Origin: Flavihumibacter fluvii
GTDB taxonomy: Bacteria; Bacteroidota; Bacteroidia; Chitinophagales; Chitinophagaceae
Reading direction: 5' to 3'
Assembly: GCF_018595675.2 (NCBI RefSeq)
Contig: NZ_CP092333.1
Coordinates: 3,372,001 to 3,436,000, forward strand
DNA: 64,000 nt
The position numbers and the translations under genes were made by a program. The notes beneath the pieces were generated by a model that was not told the DNA's origin, made no database searches, and saw only the letters and a program-made list of their open reading frames with translations. Below, piece by piece: positions 1-8,721 of this stretch (position 1 is its first letter; each line of letters starts with the position of its first letter).

Positions 1-1
1 C

Positions 2-562
2 AGCATCACGATTGACTGTCATAAATGGTTGAATGTACCATACGACAGCGCCATTTTCCTGGTAAAGGAGGAATACCGCAATTTACAGGTTGAAAGCTTC
101 CAGAATTCCAACGCTCCATACCTTGAAGATCCGCTGGCCAACTTTTCCTACATGAACTTTCTACCCGAAAACTCCAGGCGTCTGCGGGCACTCCCCGCAT
201 GGTTCACGCTAAATGCTTATGGCAAAAAAGGGTACTGCGATATCGTTGAAAATAGTATTGAACTGGCAAAACAACTGGGTGAAAAAATTGAAGCAAGCCA
301 AGTTTTTCACTTGCTGGCACCGGTGCGGCTAAACACCGTTTGCTTTACATTGGCAGAAGTTGTAGAACAGGTGGACTTACACCAGTTTCTTGACAAGCTT
401 ACAAAAGAAGGAAAGGTGTTTATGACACCAACCGTTTTCAAGGGATACGCCGGTATCAGGGCAGCTTTCGTAAATTGGCGCACTACTGCCGATGATATTG
501 AATTGGTCTGGCAGGAAATGAACCGCGCATACGCTGCGTTCAAAAAACAAACAGTCAAATAA
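2..562 (+). CDS. PLP-dependent group II decarboxylase, C-terminal part (5' end outside window)
   Basis: This is the C-terminal part of a pyridoxal-phosphate-dependent decarboxylase or aminotransferase-fold enzyme (aromatic-L-amino-acid/glutamate decarboxylase superfamily). The frame is open from the window edge, so the gene starts upstream. The first visible codons read SITIDCHKWLNVPYDSA, the family's PLP-lysine motif; the Schiff-base lysine is codon 23-25. A TTG at 29 would begin after this lysine and is not a credible start. The rest holds the small C-terminal domain, ending in an 'MTPTVFKGYAGIRAAFVNWRTT' region that usually closes the active site. The substrate cannot be told from this part. 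A short gap separates it from the oxidoreductase that follows. Confidence 0.85.
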   Translation, partial: SITIDCHKWLNVPYDSAIFLVKEEYRNLQVESFQNSNAPYLEDPLANFSYMNFLPENSRRLRALPAWFTLNAYGKKGYCDIVENSIELAKQLGEKIEASQVFHLLAPVRLNTVCFTLAEVVEQVDLHQFLDKLTKEGKVFMTPTVFKGYAGIRAAFVNWRTTADDIELVWQEMNRAYAAFKKQTVK

Positions 563-582
563 TAAGTAGTAAGTAAACCAAT

Positions 583-1593
583 ATGAAAGCGGTAATTCTA
601 AAAGACTTTGGCAGCGTCGATAATTTTGAAACGGCTGATGTATCACAACCCGTGATGCAGGATAATGAAGTGCTGGTGAAGATCAGGGCAACAGCATTTA
701 ACCCCATCGATTACCAAATGCGCCGTGGTGATGGTGAAAAGAAACTGCTAAATTCTGGAATCCTAGGACGTGAATTTTCCGGAAAGGTAGCCGCAGTAGG
801 TAAAGCTGTCAGGGGTTTTGCACCAGGTGATGACGTCGCCGCTTACGTCGGCAGCCTCGGATCCAACGGTACTTATGCCCAATATATCAGTGTGCCACAG
901 CAAATGCTGGCAAAAAAGCCCACGGGTTTATTGTTTGCACAAGCGGCGGCGTTGCCCCTGGTTGGGCTCACTGCATTGCAGTGTGTGGAGCGCTTGCAAC
1001 TTACATCGGAAGACAGGGTGTTTGTCAGTGGCGCGGCCGGCGGCGTAGGAACCATCTTGCTGCAATTGCTTTTGCATGCCGGTATTCAACAGATCACCGC
1101 TACAGCCGGTAGCACAGAAAGCAAGGCACACTTGCGTTCGTTAGGATTGCAGGAAAATCAGGTTATCGACTACCGTCAGAATGACCTGGCAGAGTGTGTG
1201 ATGATGGCGGCCTCAGGAAAAGAATACGATTGCTGCATCGATCTGGTAGGTGGAACAATGGCGGAGCTCTGCGCAGCTATCCTCAAAGTCCAGGGTACCT
1301 ATGTTGATGTGACCTACCTTGCTACGGAAGCTGCCCGTAGCCTGTTGTTCGACAAAGCTACTGTCATATTGAATGTTGCCAATTACGCCAATGCTCTTTG
1401 CGGAAAACCAGCGCAATTAGCTGTTTATGGCGAAAAATTGCGCGCGCTTTTTCAGCGTGTCGAAGCAAACCTGATAAAACCGCCACTTGTGGAGATAGTC
1501 GGCAATCTTTCTGACGAAACAGTAAAAAGGGGCCATCAATTACTCGAAGCAAATGGAGCAAAAGGAAAAAAGCTTGTAATGCTGGTGGAGTAA
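583..1593 (+). CDS. NADPH:quinone oxidoreductase-like (zinc-free MDR family) enzyme
   Basis: A 336-residue medium-chain dehydrogenase/reductase of the quinone oxidoreductase branch. The N-terminal GroES-like fold begins MKAVILKDFGSVDNFE and carries the family's NPIDYQMRRG segment. The Rossmann nucleotide-binding motif follows as VSGAAGGVGTILLQL near residues 149-163. No structural or catalytic zinc cysteine cluster is visible, which fits the zinc-free quinone reductase group using NADPH. The gene starts 20 bp after the decarboxylase and may share its transcript. The natural substrate is unknown; such enzymes reduce quinones or alpha,beta-unsaturated carbonyls. Confidence 0.85.
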   Translation: MKAVILKDFGSVDNFETADVSQPVMQDNEVLVKIRATAFNPIDYQMRRGDGEKKLLNSGILGREFSGKVAAVGKAVRGFAPGDDVAAYVGSLGSNGTYAQYISVPQQMLAKKPTGLLFAQAAALPLVGLTALQCVERLQLTSEDRVFVSGAAGGVGTILLQLLLHAGIQQITATAGSTESKAHLRSLGLQENQVIDYRQNDLAECVMMAASGKEYDCCIDLVGGTMAELCAAILKVQGTYVDVTYLATEAARSLLFDKATVILNVANYANALCGKPAQLAVYGEKLRALFQRVEANLIKPPLVEIVGNLSDETVKRGHQLLEANGAKGKKLVMLVE

Positions 1594-2018
1594 GAAGAAA
1601 ATGGAGTCATCCCACTTTAGTCTTTTGGAAAAAAACCTGCCATACGCAAATACATTTAAATGAGGATGTTAATTGGCGTGCAGTCTATTTGGTCTTCATG
1701 CCTGCCGTAAATAAAGTTGCCGCCTTCATTTGAGACGGCTTCCCTGCCACCTGTATATAGATATGCAATGGTAGCCAATCCTTCAGGCAGCACGGACAGA
1801 CTACGAATAAAAGTAGTGCAACATGCAAACCAAATTTTACAAGTAAAACCGCAACACGAAAGTGTTGTTACCAATCACGGGTTCCAGGATGATATTGGCA
1901 AAGGCAAATATTTCTCACAATTATATAAGGCCTGGGGATTAAAGTGTAACGATGGTCATTGTCCGAAATTTTTCCTTTGCGTTGTAATCATTATTTCCGA
2001 AAAGAAAATTTCTAAAAC
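1594..2018. other. Gene-free interval of about 425 bp
   Basis: I see no convincing gene. Two short open frames overlap here in opposite directions (1656-1874 minus and 1717-2022 plus). Neither has a recognisable domain, a TAnnTTTG promoter or a neighbour that would explain it. The minus frame has a protein-like stretch (LATIAYLYTGGREAVSNEGG) and could be the relic of a decayed gene, but this cannot be established from sequence alone. Confidence 0.4.
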
Positions 2019-2438
2019 ATGAAAGATCTGATGCTAATCCTCCATTTTATAGGCCTGACAATGGGTTTGGGAACCGGTTTTGCAAATGCTTTTTTGGGGA
2101 AAGTTGCTTCCAAAATGTCCGCAGCAGAAGCAACAAAATTCCGTTTACATTCACTCGTATTAAGTAAGATGGGTTATATCGGAATAACGTTATTGGTTAT
2201 TTCGGGGTTGTACATGATTACTCCCTATTGGAAAGTACTTTCAACAATGCCGCTATTAATTGTCAAATTGATTTTGGCAGCGGTGCTCATTCTGCTTATT
2301 TCATTAATAGGTATTGCAGGGAAAAAAGCAAACAACGGCGATGCGGAAGTTCAATTAAAAAAAATGGAAACGCTTGGAAAACTAGCTTTACTAACAGGTA
2401 TTGCTATCATTGTCCTTGCTGCAAATATTTTTCATTAA
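2019..2438 (+). CDS. Small four-helix membrane protein (unknown function)
   Basis: A 139-residue integral membrane protein with four hydrophobic segments, at about residues 3-24, 48-68, 77-101 and 117-137. An early LHFIGLTMGLGTGFANAF helix carries a histidine and several glycines. The pattern resembles the DUF2269/CopD-like family of small bacterial membrane proteins, in which conserved histidines may bind haem or metal, but I cannot assign it firmly. The start codon ATG at 2019 directly follows a stop-rich stretch. It stands alone between two gene-free intervals. Confidence 0.7.
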   Translation: MKDLMLILHFIGLTMGLGTGFANAFLGKVASKMSAAEATKFRLHSLVLSKMGYIGITLLVISGLYMITPYWKVLSTMPLLIVKLILAAVLILLISLIGIAGKKANNGDAEVQLKKMETLGKLALLTGIAIIVLAANIFH

Positions 2439-2792
2439 ACAATAAGAAAATAAGCAGTAGTAAATATTTTTAACTGGCGGCAGGATACTATTTCCTACTG
2501 CGAATCTTATTGTAGCCGGGAAGATTCGAGATGAAAAACATCCGGTTTCGGGGGCCGGAAACCCAGATTCATCCTGAAAGAAAGATGCTTATCGCTACTA
2601 TTCAACAAGTCATTAATTCATTGTTCCTGTAATTGATAATTCCTGCTGCAACTTCTTACAACTGCCTTTCGTTATAATAAACTTTTCATTCCCGGGTTTC
2701 ATCAACCGTTAAGAATGGTCCACATATGAGTTTGACACCTTATGTGAACCATTCTTTTGAAGAGCTGATTACAATTGGATGCAGCGTGCAGT
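2439..2792. other. Gene-free interval with a long inverted repeat
   Basis: About 350 bp between two convergent membrane-protein genes. No open frame of interest is present. The only structure I see is the inverted repeat at 2711-2756. Confidence 0.5.
2711..2756 (-). terminator. 16-bp inverted repeat, possible terminator of the DoxX gene
   Basis: The arms 2711-2726 and 2741-2756 are complementary at 15 of 16 positions around a 14-base loop. The single mismatch becomes a G.U pair in RNA read from the minus strand, so the hairpin is better formed on the DoxX transcript, whose gene ends at 2793. There is no strong U-run after it, so a role as a classical terminator is only likely, not shown. Confidence 0.45.
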
Positions 2793-3236
2793 TTAGGCAA
2801 TTGCAATCTTTTTATCTGCCGAATACTTACCCGCTCCTTTTAACAATGTAATCAGCGAAAGAGTAATGATGGCCAGATGGTATTCAAAGCCTTCACCTTT
2901 GGCAGTGCCATTCCAGTTCATGAAAAAGCCGTTTTGCCAGTGCACGGTAACAATGCTGCCGAGCATCAGGAAAATAACAGCGATGGTCCAAAACCGAGTT
3001 GCGAAACCTGCGAGTAGACAAAGGGCGCCAACGAACTCCGTTAGAATTATGAGCAAGCTCAAAAGCCAGGGAAATCTCATCACTTCGGTGAAGTAGCCCA
3101 TGGTGCCGGAGAAGCCATAACCTCCCAGCCAGCCAAAACTTTTTTGAAGGCCGTGAGGTAAGAGAATCAGGCCCAGGGCCATTCTACTGAGAAAGCCGGT
3201 CCAGTGATTGCCGGTAGAAAAAAACATCTGTTTCAT
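2793..3236 (-). CDS. DoxX family membrane protein
   Basis: A 147-residue protein of the DoxX/SURF4 type with four membrane segments. The first helix carries the family's typical RMALGLILLPHGLQKSFGWLGG pattern, where R and the HGLQK segment are characteristic. It also has the LTEFVGALCLLAGFATR second helix and a final ITLSLITLLKGAGKYSADKK end. DoxX proteins are described as parts of thiosulfate:quinone oxidoreductase or of redox-stress complexes, but most homologues have no known role. It is transcribed leftward and ends near a long hairpin. Confidence 0.88.
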   Translation of the reverse strand: MKQMFFSTGNHWTGFLSRMALGLILLPHGLQKSFGWLGGYGFSGTMGYFTEVMRFPWLLSLLIILTEFVGALCLLAGFATRFWTIAVIFLMLGSIVTVHWQNGFFMNWNGTAKGEGFEYHLAIITLSLITLLKGAGKYSADKKIAIA

Positions 3237-3335
3237 TTTTGTCGATATTTAGATTGTAATAAATTGTTTGGTGAGCCAGGAGAGTTTGTTGGGGGGTAAC
3301 CGAGGGTATTGCGGTCGTCATTGCCCTTTCCGTTA

Positions 3336-3644
3336 TCAGAGATCCAAAGCATGCCATGTTGCGCCGAAAATGCAACCAGGGAAATGAGCATAAACAGAGC
3401 ATTGCTGCCGTTGCAGGTTGATTAGGTAAACCTGGCTGCCTGTTTGTTGCTCCATGGTGAATAGTCCTGGAACCAGCTGGTGGCTTCCATGGACTTTAAA
3501 ATCAGAAGAAACATTGTCCAGTACTTTAAAAATACGCAGGAGACGTACTTCCTTCATCTCTTTCAGTGCGCCAGTTACGATGTATTCGGCTACCCTTTTT
3601 GTAGGGTCTGAACTACTGTGATAAACGCTTGTTATAGCTGCCAT
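3336..3644 (-). CDS. Hypothetical short open frame, doubtful
   Basis: A 102-codon open frame beginning MAAITSVYHSSSDPTKRVAEYIV. The first 65 residues look protein-like (LLRIFKVLDNVSSDFKVHGSHQLVPGLFTMEQQ), while the end is rich in Cys and His and unlike a folded domain. I recognise no family. It lies at the edge of a decayed region, so it may be a shortened relic of a larger gene rather than a working gene. Confidence 0.3.
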   Translation of the reverse strand: MAAITSVYHSSSDPTKRVAEYIVTGALKEMKEVRLLRIFKVLDNVSSDFKVHGSHQLVPGLFTMEQQTGSQVYLINLQRQQCSVYAHFPGCIFGATWHALDL

Positions 3645-4773
3645 TTAAATTTTTTATTACTTAGTTTATGCAAACGGCTTTTTCGATTTCTGTTATATTT
3701 TTGAAAAGCGGGCGACACCGTTTGCTATTGTTATCTTAAGTAAAGTCTGTACGAATTAGTTAGAGCATAGTTGCCGACATGCAGACCGGCTGCAATTTGA
3801 CAACGCTAAACTGTCCTCGACGAATAATGCTGCCATAGAATTAATTCAAGCGCTACAGGGGCGCGGCATTAGTAATTACTAAATGCGTTGCCTCAGTGGA
3901 CGGTCTGATTAGGTTGGCTATAACCAGCAACATATTCAGCTCATGCTTGACTGTAATACTGGTTTTTTATGAAAGATGTTACATGGCTCATTGTTTAGCA
4001 TCAATTGAAAATCACTACGGCTCAATCATTAAGAATTCTATTTATTCCCGCTAAGTTAAAACCAGCCATGGCCATCACTTTTATATCATAATGGCTTTGT
4101 TGTACAAAATTTTTTAAACAGGTTCGGTTTTCTTCCGTCAGCGCAAGCGCTGTGATGCCTTACCCATATGACTTGCTGCTAAAAGAAACTTTACAGTTCA
4201 GTGATGTGGTCTTAAAAATTAGGATACAAACCATCCTTTCAAATTTCCGATTGCTGGGTATGAGATACCGATTTCAAATGCTGGTTCACATATGGTTTGA
4301 GCCAAACTTCTTTTTACAGAAGGAATATTCCTGTTGCGTTCTGCACTAGTGAACAAGAAACGCTGAAGTAAACCAGCTAATTAATTTTTGCGTGGTTGGT
4401 TATGAAAACGTTTCAATTAAAATTGCCTTCCATAGTCATAAATGTGAAGGACAATCTGCTTGGTAAAGTCTTCCTTTAGAAAGCCATTGGAGGTGTTTCG
4501 ATGGCAGAGATGATTAGGCGCCTGGGAATACCGGAGTAAATATTTTCACATCAGCGCATGAGTGAAATGTTACGACTTTTTTTACAGGGGTTGGCTATCG
4601 CATGCCCTGCTGTGGGATGAACTGTGGAAGACTGGCCATTATTAAAGAAGCAGATCAGTTTGAATAACCCAAAAAGTTACTCAGATCCCTTAAGAGCATA
4701 TGTAATACTGAATGCCATTAAAACAAATACGCTCATATACAACTAATTATCAATCATATATAAGCGTATTTAG
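3645..4773. other. Gene-poor, AT-rich interval of about 1.1 kb
   Basis: No frame here reads as a known protein; the longest (4152-4349) has no recognisable features. Stop codons are dense in all frames and the base composition is more AT-rich than around it. Short protein-like patches (for example near 3823-3882) suggest old, decayed coding DNA. I find no terminal inverted repeats that would mark an insertion sequence. Confidence 0.45.
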
Positions 4774-4845
4774 TAGTCCCGACAGGAATCGAACCTGTAT
4801 CTAAAGTTTAGGAAACTTCTATTCTATCCATTGAACTACGGGACC
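4774..4845 (-). tRNA. tRNA-Arg (anticodon CCT)
   Basis: Read on the minus strand, the sequence folds into a full cloverleaf. The acceptor stem GGTCCCG/CGGGACT has a G1.U72 wobble. The D stem is GTTC/GAAT, the anticodon stem GAAGT/ACTTT, and the 7-base anticodon loop TTCCTAA. The T arm is ACAGG-TTCGATT-CCTGT. The loop gives anticodon CCT, which reads AGG (Arg). No CCA is encoded at the 3' end. It stands alone between the decayed region and the VOC gene. Confidence 0.93.
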
Positions 4846-4941
4846 AGGATTATTCATCCGGGGCAGCAAAAATAATGGTTTTGGCTATTCGATGGCCGTT
4901 TACCCATAAAAGCGTAGTTTAATGCCCCAGAATTTACCAAT

Positions 4942-5406
4942 ATGAAACTACGCATTATCGCCGCCTTTGCCCTGCTGGCCTGCATTCCAGCCAGTTTAAG
5001 TGCCCAGCAAAAAAAGGCCCCTACCATCCGGGCCAACCATGTGGCCCTTTACGTGACCAACCTGGCCACCAGCACCCGTTTTTACCAGGAACTCATCGGA
5101 CTGGATACCATCCCCGAGCCTTTCCACGATAAAAAACATACCTGGTTCAGCATCGGCGACAAAGCCCACCTGCACCTGATCCAGGGCCGCACCACCGAAC
5201 CGGTTCCTTCCAAAAACTCGCATATCTGCTTCAGTACCAGTCGCCTGGATGAAGTCATCAAAACCTTTATCCGGGAAAAGATCCCCTTCGAAGACTGGGC
5301 CGGTACGGCATCCGGGGTTACCCATCGTGTAGATGGCATCCGGCAGATCTATTTCAAGGACCCGGACGGGTATTGGATCGAAATCAATGACGACTTCCAG
5401 CCCTAA
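4942..5406 (+). CDS. Exported VOC (glyoxalase-like) family protein
   Basis: A 154-residue protein with an N-terminal signal peptide of about 21 residues (hydrophobic run IIAAFALLACIPASLSA, then Gln). After it comes one vicinal-oxygen-chelate domain: ANHVALYVTNLATSTRFYQELIGL at its start and IRQIYFKDPDGYWIEIND at its end. The final Glu and the early His are in the places of the usual metal ligands. The export signal suggests a periplasmic location, which is less common for this family. The enzyme activity cannot be predicted. Confidence 0.85.
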   Translation: MKLRIIAAFALLACIPASLSAQQKKAPTIRANHVALYVTNLATSTRFYQELIGLDTIPEPFHDKKHTWFSIGDKAHLHLIQGRTTEPVPSKNSHICFSTSRLDEVIKTFIREKIPFEDWAGTASGVTHRVDGIRQIYFKDPDGYWIEINDDFQP

Positions 5407-5423
5407 AGCTGCCGACCCTTCCC

Positions 5424-5431
5424 TATCTTTG
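5424..5431 (+). promoter_or_regulatory. -7 promoter element TATCTTTG for the TPR gene
   Basis: Matches the Bacteroidota -7 consensus TAnnTTTG. It lies 17 bp before the ATG at 5449, so transcription would start just upstream of that codon. Confidence 0.6.
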
Positions 5432-5448
5432 CGGTCCATTTGACAATT

Positions 5449-6099
5449 ATGAAGTTTTACAATCTCGTTATCCGTTACAGGCTGTTTATCGGAATCGCCT
5501 TCCTGGTGCTGGCGATCGTGACCAATATTTTCGGGGGCTTCTGGCCCGCTTTCCTGCCTTACCTGATCGGGGCTATCCTGATCTTCGGACATTTCTTCTT
5601 TGGCCCTATGCGTCTTATCCAGGAACATATGGAATCGGGCGATATGGATGCAGCCGAGAAAGTGCTGGCCCAGATCAAATACCCTAACCTGTTGTACAAA
5701 CCTATCCGGTCGGTGTATTTTACCCTGAAGGGCAATATTGCCATGATGAAGCAGGATTATGTGGGAGCAGAAAAAATGATGAAAAAAGGCATCGACCTGG
5801 GTATGCCCATGAAAGAAGCAGAAGGCGCCAGCCTGTTGCAAATGGGTATGATGGCCATGCAGCGGAGCGACCTCAAAGGCGCAGAAAACTATATCCGTTC
5901 CGCCTTACGCAAAGGCTTGCCAGATAAGGAAAATGAAGCCGCGGCTTACCTGCAGATGTGCAGTATCATGATGACCAAGCGTGAATTCAGGAGTGCAAAG
6001 GACTTTTTCCGTAAGGCAAAAGCCCTTAAACCGACAACACCGCAAATCGTCGACCAGATCAAACAAATTGAGAAGTACATCGCGCGGATGCCCGGTTAA
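5449..6099 (+). CDS. Membrane-anchored tetratricopeptide-type protein
   Basis: A 216-residue protein. Two adjacent membrane segments (about residues 9-28 and 32-51) are followed by a soluble helical domain that reads as TPR-like repeats (AAEKVLAQIKYPNLLYKPIRSVYFTLKGNIAMM, GAENYIRSALRKG, SAKDFFRKAKALKP). I chose ATG at 5449 over an in-frame TTG at 5440, because the TTG lies almost at the predicted transcription start. The TPR part should be cytoplasmic and bind other proteins; the partner is unknown. It ends with a 4-bp convergent overlap with the SRPBCC gene. Confidence 0.8.
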   Translation: MKFYNLVIRYRLFIGIAFLVLAIVTNIFGGFWPAFLPYLIGAILIFGHFFFGPMRLIQEHMESGDMDAAEKVLAQIKYPNLLYKPIRSVYFTLKGNIAMMKQDYVGAEKMMKKGIDLGMPMKEAEGASLLQMGMMAMQRSDLKGAENYIRSALRKGLPDKENEAAAYLQMCSIMMTKREFRSAKDFFRKAKALKPTTPQIVDQIKQIEKYIARMPG

Positions 6100-6563
6100 G
6101 ACCAGCGGCCAAAAAGATCCTCCACTTTTTTATACCGGAAATTAAAGATGTCATCCAGTTGCCTGCGTACAAACAGGCTATTGGCTATATCCCCCAAGAC
6201 CCATAAGGGGAGTTTATAATGGACGATATCGGTCATTTCAACCCCGCCTTCAATTGATTTGAAATGGTGCTGGTGGTGCCACATCGTATATGGACCGAAC
6301 CTTTGTTCGTCAACAAAATACCGGCCCTCCTGCACATGAGTAATTTCGGTCATCCAGTATAATGGAATATTGAACAATGGCTTAACAGTGTATTCAATGA
6401 TCTGTCCCGGGTACATTTTCGCACCATGGTGCGCCGAGATGATGTGAAAACCCATTTTGGCGGGCGTTATATCTGCAAGGTTAGCCGGACTAGAAAAAAA
6501 ATCCCAGGCTTTTTCGAGGGTAACGGGTAGCTTTTGAACAGTCTTCAGGTTATAAACAGCCAT
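6096..6563 (-). CDS. SRPBCC-fold ligand-binding protein
   Basis: A 155-residue protein of the START/Bet v1-like (SRPBCC) fold. It has a typical beginning (VQKLPVTLEKAWDFFSSPANLADITP) and the YWMTEITHVQEGRYFVDEQRFGPYTMWHHQHHF segment common in a branch often annotated as 'cell division protein' or 'ligand-binding SRPBCC'. No signal peptide or membrane segment is visible, so it is likely cytoplasmic. The ligand is unknown. The gene converges on the TPR gene. Confidence 0.8.
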   Translation of the reverse strand: MAVYNLKTVQKLPVTLEKAWDFFSSPANLADITPAKMGFHIISAHHGAKMYPGQIIEYTVKPLFNIPLYWMTEITHVQEGRYFVDEQRFGPYTMWHHQHHFKSIEGGVEMTDIVHYKLPLWVLGDIANSLFVRRQLDDIFNFRYKKVEDLFGRWS

Positions 6564-6627
6564 ATTTTGAATTGTTATTTAACAACCACCCAGTTGTAAA
6601 AAGGTTCGGGATCTCTGTAAAAGCGGC

Positions 6628-6635
6628 TAAGTTTG
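6628..6635 (+). promoter_or_regulatory. -7 promoter element TAAGTTTG for the lipoprotein gene
   Basis: A TAnnTTTG match placed 25 bp before ATG 6661. An upstream in-frame TTG at 6640 would sit at the predicted transcription start, so this element supports the ATG as the start codon. Confidence 0.55.
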
Positions 6636-6660
6636 CATCTTGAAAAAATTACCGACAACA

Positions 6661-8091
6661 ATGGCTTCACCGCGTCCCGTTTTTACTTATACCCTGCTGT
6701 TGCTGGCCATTTTCGTGGCAAGCACCAGCCTGCTCGAAGGATGCGCGAATATTATCCCACCCTTGGGTGGCCCCAGGGATACCCTGCCACCAAGGCTGAT
6801 GAATGCAGACCCGCGGGATTCCCTCAGGAATTTTACCGGCAAAAAAATCGTCTTCACTTTTGATGAATATGTACTGCTCGACCAGGTCCAGGAAAACCTG
6901 GTGGTTTCGCCGACACCCAAAATAAACCCCGTTGTAGAATCCCATTTGCGCACGGTCACCGTTCGCATCAAAGACACCCTGGAACCGAACACCACTTATG
7001 TGATTGAATTCGGCAAGGCCATCCGCGACGTAAATGAAAACAATCCAATCAAAAATTTCCGCTATATATTTTCAACCGGTACTTATTTGGATTCGATGGA
7101 ACTATCCGGGAAAGTATTCCTGGCTGAAACCGGGAAAACCGACAGTACCCTTATCGTTATGCTGCATAGAAACCTCACCGATTCGGCAGTTACAAATGAA
7201 AGGCCCAGGTATTATACAAAAGTTGATAAGGAAGGAAATTATACTTTTAAGAACATCGCGCCAGGCACCTATGCCTTGTATGCCCTTAAAGATGAAGGAA
7301 GTACCAGGCGCTATTTGTCAAACGCCCAACTCTTTGGATTTGCACCGGAACCGGTTCAGCTAAACGGGCAGCAACAACCAGTTACTTTATATGTTTATGC
7401 AGCGCCTTCAGAAGTAAAAAAACCGAAGACTACCACTGCTGCGGCAGCGCCAAAAAAGAAAAATGAAGAAGAAGATAAAGACCGGCGCTTAAAATATACC
7501 CTTAGCCTCGAAAATAACCAGCAGGATGTGCTGAAACCATTGCTGATCAGGTTTGCAGCTCCACTGAAAGAATACGATAGCACGAAAATCAGGTTCCTGG
7601 ATAAGAAATACGCAGCCATTACCGATTACCGTTTGGAATGGGATACGACAAATACCATCCTGACCCTGCATTACGACTGGCCGGTGAACGAGGAGTATGT
7701 GCTGATCGCAGAAAAAGGCATGGGTGCTGACAGCCTGGGCAAATCGCAGTTAAGGAATGATACCCTTCGTTTCAAAACCCTGAAAGAAAGTGATTACGGC
7801 AGTATAAAATTCAGGTTCACCAATCTTGACACCACCCGGAAACCTGTTTTGCAGCTTGTTCAGAGTGACAAAATCATGTTCAGTTATCCTATCACTAACC
7901 GCGAACTGAAAATCAGGCGTTTCAAACCGGCTGAATTCGAGTTGCGGATGTTATATGATACCAATGGCAATGGGAAGTGGGATTACGGCGACTTTTACAA
8001 AACCCGCCAGCAACCGGAAAGGGTGCAGTCCATCTCCAAGAAACTGGTCGTAAAAGGCAACTGGGATAATGAAGTGGATATAACCCTATAA
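6661..8091 (+). CDS. Large lipoprotein with Ig-like domain (SbsA-type)
   Basis: A 476-residue predicted lipoprotein. The N-terminus has a hydrophobic stretch and a lipobox LLEGC with the acylated Cys at residue 28. Next comes a Bacteroidota-typical NIIPPLGGPRDTLPP segment and a bacterial Ig-like domain (FTGKKIVFTFDEYVLLDQVQENLVVSP, then LEPNTTYVIEFGKAIRDVNEN). A carboxypeptidase-regulatory-like beta domain follows (GNYTFKNIAPGTYALYALKDEG), then an acidic/lysine-rich linker and a second Ig-like part. It should sit in the outer membrane, facing the periplasm; no surface-export signal follows the Cys. The role is unknown but probably structural. recR follows after 9 bp. Confidence 0.8.
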   Translation: MASPRPVFTYTLLLLAIFVASTSLLEGCANIIPPLGGPRDTLPPRLMNADPRDSLRNFTGKKIVFTFDEYVLLDQVQENLVVSPTPKINPVVESHLRTVTVRIKDTLEPNTTYVIEFGKAIRDVNENNPIKNFRYIFSTGTYLDSMELSGKVFLAETGKTDSTLIVMLHRNLTDSAVTNERPRYYTKVDKEGNYTFKNIAPGTYALYALKDEGSTRRYLSNAQLFGFAPEPVQLNGQQQPVTLYVYAAPSEVKKPKTTTAAAAPKKKNEEEDKDRRLKYTLSLENNQQDVLKPLLIRFAAPLKEYDSTKIRFLDKKYAAITDYRLEWDTTNTILTLHYDWPVNEEYVLIAEKGMGADSLGKSQLRNDTLRFKTLKESDYGSIKFRFTNLDTTRKPVLQLVQSDKIMFSYPITNRELKIRRFKPAEFELRMLYDTNGNGKWDYGDFYKTRQQPERVQSISKKLVVKGNWDNEVDITL

Positions 8092-8096
8092 CTTTG
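8089..8096 (+). promoter_or_regulatory. -7 promoter element TAACTTTG for recR
   Basis: A TAnnTTTG match that overlaps the stop codon of the lipoprotein gene and lies only 4 bp before the recR ATG, so the recR transcript from this site would be essentially leaderless. Confidence 0.6.
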
Positions 8097-8100
8097 CACC

Positions 8101-8715
8101 ATGCAACTACCCTCCGCTTTATTGGAACAGGCTGTGAATGAGTTCAGCAAGCTTCCCGGCATCGGGAAAAAGACAGCACTCCGATTGGTGTTGCACTTGC
8201 TGAAACAGGATCCTGACAAGGTTGAGGCCTTTGCAACAGCCATTACGCGTATGCGCAATGAGACCCATTTGTGCCAGCGTTGTTTCAATATATCGGACAG
8301 CCTGCTTTGTACAATATGCTCCAATCCCATGCGCAAGCAGGATATCATCTGTGTAGTGGAAAGTATCCGCGATGTGATCGCCATCGAAAGCACGCAACAA
8401 TTCAACGGTACCTACCATATCCTGGGCGGCATCATTTCCCCGCTGGATGGGGTTGGTCCGGACCAGCTGCATATCAACCAATTGATCCAGCGCACAAAAG
8501 ATGGAAATGTCACTGAGATCATATTCGCATTAAATCCCACTATCCAGGGAGATACCACGATCTATTATATACAGAAAAAACTGCAGCCTTCCCCTATTAA
8601 GATCACAACGATCGCCCGTGGAATTTCGTTTGGCGGCGAGCTGGAATATGCCGATGAAATGACCCTGGCGCGCAGCCTCCAGCACCGCATGCCCATTGAA
8701 CAGCTCCGCGTCTGA
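8101..8715 (+). CDS. recR: Recombination mediator protein RecR
   Basis: A 204-residue RecR, which with RecO and RecF loads RecA onto gapped DNA. It has the N-terminal helix-hairpin-helix (FSKLPGIGKKTALRLV) and a four-cysteine zinc finger at C58, C61, C70 and C73. The Toprim domain begins ICVVESIRDVIAIE and carries the Walker-like C-terminal part ARGISFGGELEYADEMTLARSLQHR. The length is normal for the family. It has its own promoter inside the end of the lipoprotein gene. Confidence 0.96.
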   Translation: MQLPSALLEQAVNEFSKLPGIGKKTALRLVLHLLKQDPDKVEAFATAITRMRNETHLCQRCFNISDSLLCTICSNPMRKQDIICVVESIRDVIAIESTQQFNGTYHILGGIISPLDGVGPDQLHINQLIQRTKDGNVTEIIFALNPTIQGDTTIYYIQKKLQPSPIKITTIARGISFGGELEYADEMTLARSLQHRMPIEQLRV

Positions 8716-8721
8716 CTCCCC

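Noticed and set aside
1656-2022. Two overlapping open frames on opposite strands (1656-1874 minus, 1717-2022 plus)
   Set aside because: They have no recognisable domain, no promoter and no supporting neighbour. At best the minus one is a relic; I did not list either as a gene.
4996-5841. 281-codon open frame on the minus strand
   Set aside because: It is antisense to the VOC and TPR genes, is rich in His, Asp and Gln as expected for a shadow of GC-rich coding DNA, and shows no domain.
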